Source: Actinomycetes bacterium
GTDB lineage: Bacteria; Actinomycetota; Acidimicrobiia; Acidimicrobiales; Palsa-688
Assembly: GCA_021838445.1 (NCBI GenBank)
Contig: JAKCDU010000003.1
Coordinates: forward strand, 62,001 to 126,000
Reading direction: 5' to 3'
Length of the DNA: 64,000 bases
Shown here: positions 63,483 to 64,000 of the stretch, in pieces
Layout: every line of letters starts with the position of its first letter
Numbering within the stretch: the stretch's first letter is position 1
Translations under genes and position numbers: made by a program
The notes under the pieces: generated by a model
Seen by the model: only the letters and a program-made list of their open reading frames with translations
What the model was told of the DNA's origin: nothing
Databases searched by the model: none

Positions 63483-64000
63483 CAGTGGCGCTCTCCTGTC
63501 GTGATGTCGGCCTCGGGCAGCACGAGGCGCTCTTTGAGAAGATCGAGTCGGTGGCGGGCACTGCCGTCCACCACCGTGTCGCCGACGGTGGCGACGAAAC
63601 CAGCCAGGACGGTTGGATCCACCGTTACCCGGATGTCCACGTCGTGGCCGATCAGGCGCCCCAGGGCGCCGGCCAGCTCGCGCTCTTGGGCCTCGTCGAG
63701 GGGAAGCGCCGAGCGGACGTCGGCCAGCCGACGATTGGATTCACTGGCCACCCGGTCTATGACCGCGCCGAGGAGCTGCTCGAAGTCTCGCGGTCGGCCC
63801 ACCTTGGTCAGGTAGGTGGCGAGGAGCAGGCTGGCGGTGCGCGCCTTGCCGGCGAGTAGATCGTGGACCAGCCCGGCGCGGGCCTCCACCGGAAGATCGC
63901 GGTCGGACGTGGCGGCCCGCAGCTCGGGCGAGCCGGCCACGATCCGTGCGAAACGGAACAGCTCGTCTTCGATGTCGGACAGCTCGCGGGGGTCGCTGAC
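63482..64000 (-). CDS. atpH: F1F0 ATP synthase delta subunit, C-terminal part
   Basis: OSCP-type stator subunit linking F1 to the b subunits. The frame is open through base 64000, so the N-terminus lies outside; 172 residues are in the window. [40 protein letters not shown], and the C-terminal [20 protein letters not shown] with [15 protein letters not shown] match delta-subunit C-terminal domains. Runs directly into atpA. In some actinobacteria b and delta are fused; this cannot be judged from the fragment. Confidence 0.93.
   Translation of the reverse strand, partial: VSDPRELSDIEDELFRFARIVAGSPELRAATSDRDLPVEARAGLVHDLLAGKARTASLLLATYLTKVGRPRDFEQLLGAVIDRVASESNRRLADVRSALPLDEAQERELAGALGRLIGHDVDIRVTVDPTVLAGFVATVGDTVVDGSARHRLDLLKERLVLPEADITTGERH

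Overview
The window is chromosomal DNA from a high-GC (about 70% by eye) actinobacterium. It has GatCAB, an IclR regulator divergent from leuCD, a PASTA-domain Ser/Thr kinase, an SCP2-domain protein and the GlgE/TreS/maltokinase glycogen route. The overall style is compatible with the class Acidimicrobiia, but that placement is an inference. About 50 protein genes are packed tightly. The only gene-free stretch over 200 bases is 29888-30133. I saw no tRNA, rRNA, insertion sequence, prophage or CRISPR array, so this looks like ordinary core genome.

Layout. 1-2567: rmlBD and rmlA for dTDP-rhamnose (rmlD is cut by the left edge). 2578-5104: birA divergent from a biotin-carrying acyl-CoA carboxylase subunit. 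5179-8121: methylmalonyl-CoA mutase catalytic subunit followed by a flavoprotein oxidoreductase. 8213-12363: a rhodanese-MoeB protein, a nitroreductase, a sirtuin, an unknown protein and a hydrolase. 12399-26130: an amino-acid block with ltbR/leuCD, serA-aspC, serC, ilvBNC with its own leader-peptide attenuator, a PhoU-DUF47 fusion and ilvD. 26135-29363: gatCAB. 29474-36583: SCP2 protein, PASTA kinase, ligA, mnmA and cysteine desulfurase. 36672-47270: galT, then glgE-treS-pep2-glgB divergent from glgP. 47299-49463: meaB and an M20 peptidase. 49506-54533: an unusual four-gene operon (GT39 membrane glycosyltransferase, FAD oxidoreductase, duplicated zinc-ribbon protein, hydrolase). 54605-58940: glpX, a 2H phosphoesterase-GNAT fusion, glyA and a WecA-type transferase. 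59026-64000: ATP synthase genes delta-alpha-gamma-beta-epsilon (delta cut by the right edge).

Together the genes cover branched-chain amino acid synthesis (ilvBNC, ilvD, leuCD), serine/glycine metabolism (serA, serC, glyA), alpha-glucan synthesis and breakdown, propionyl/methylmalonyl-CoA metabolism (carboxylase, mutase, MeaB), and translation and tRNA modification.

The most striking signal at the DNA level is a start-site pattern. At 14 transcription-unit heads a hexamer of form TANNNT sits exactly 6 or 7 bases before the start codon, as expected for a -10 element driving a leaderless mRNA. In several cases this decides the start codon. The ilvBNC leader peptide, which carries clustered Leu, Val and Ile codons, appears to be one of these leaderless starts. 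Other items worth attention are the PhoU-DUF47 fusion, the tandemly duplicated zinc-ribbon protein, the 2H-GNAT fusion and the reversed rhodanese-MoeB order.
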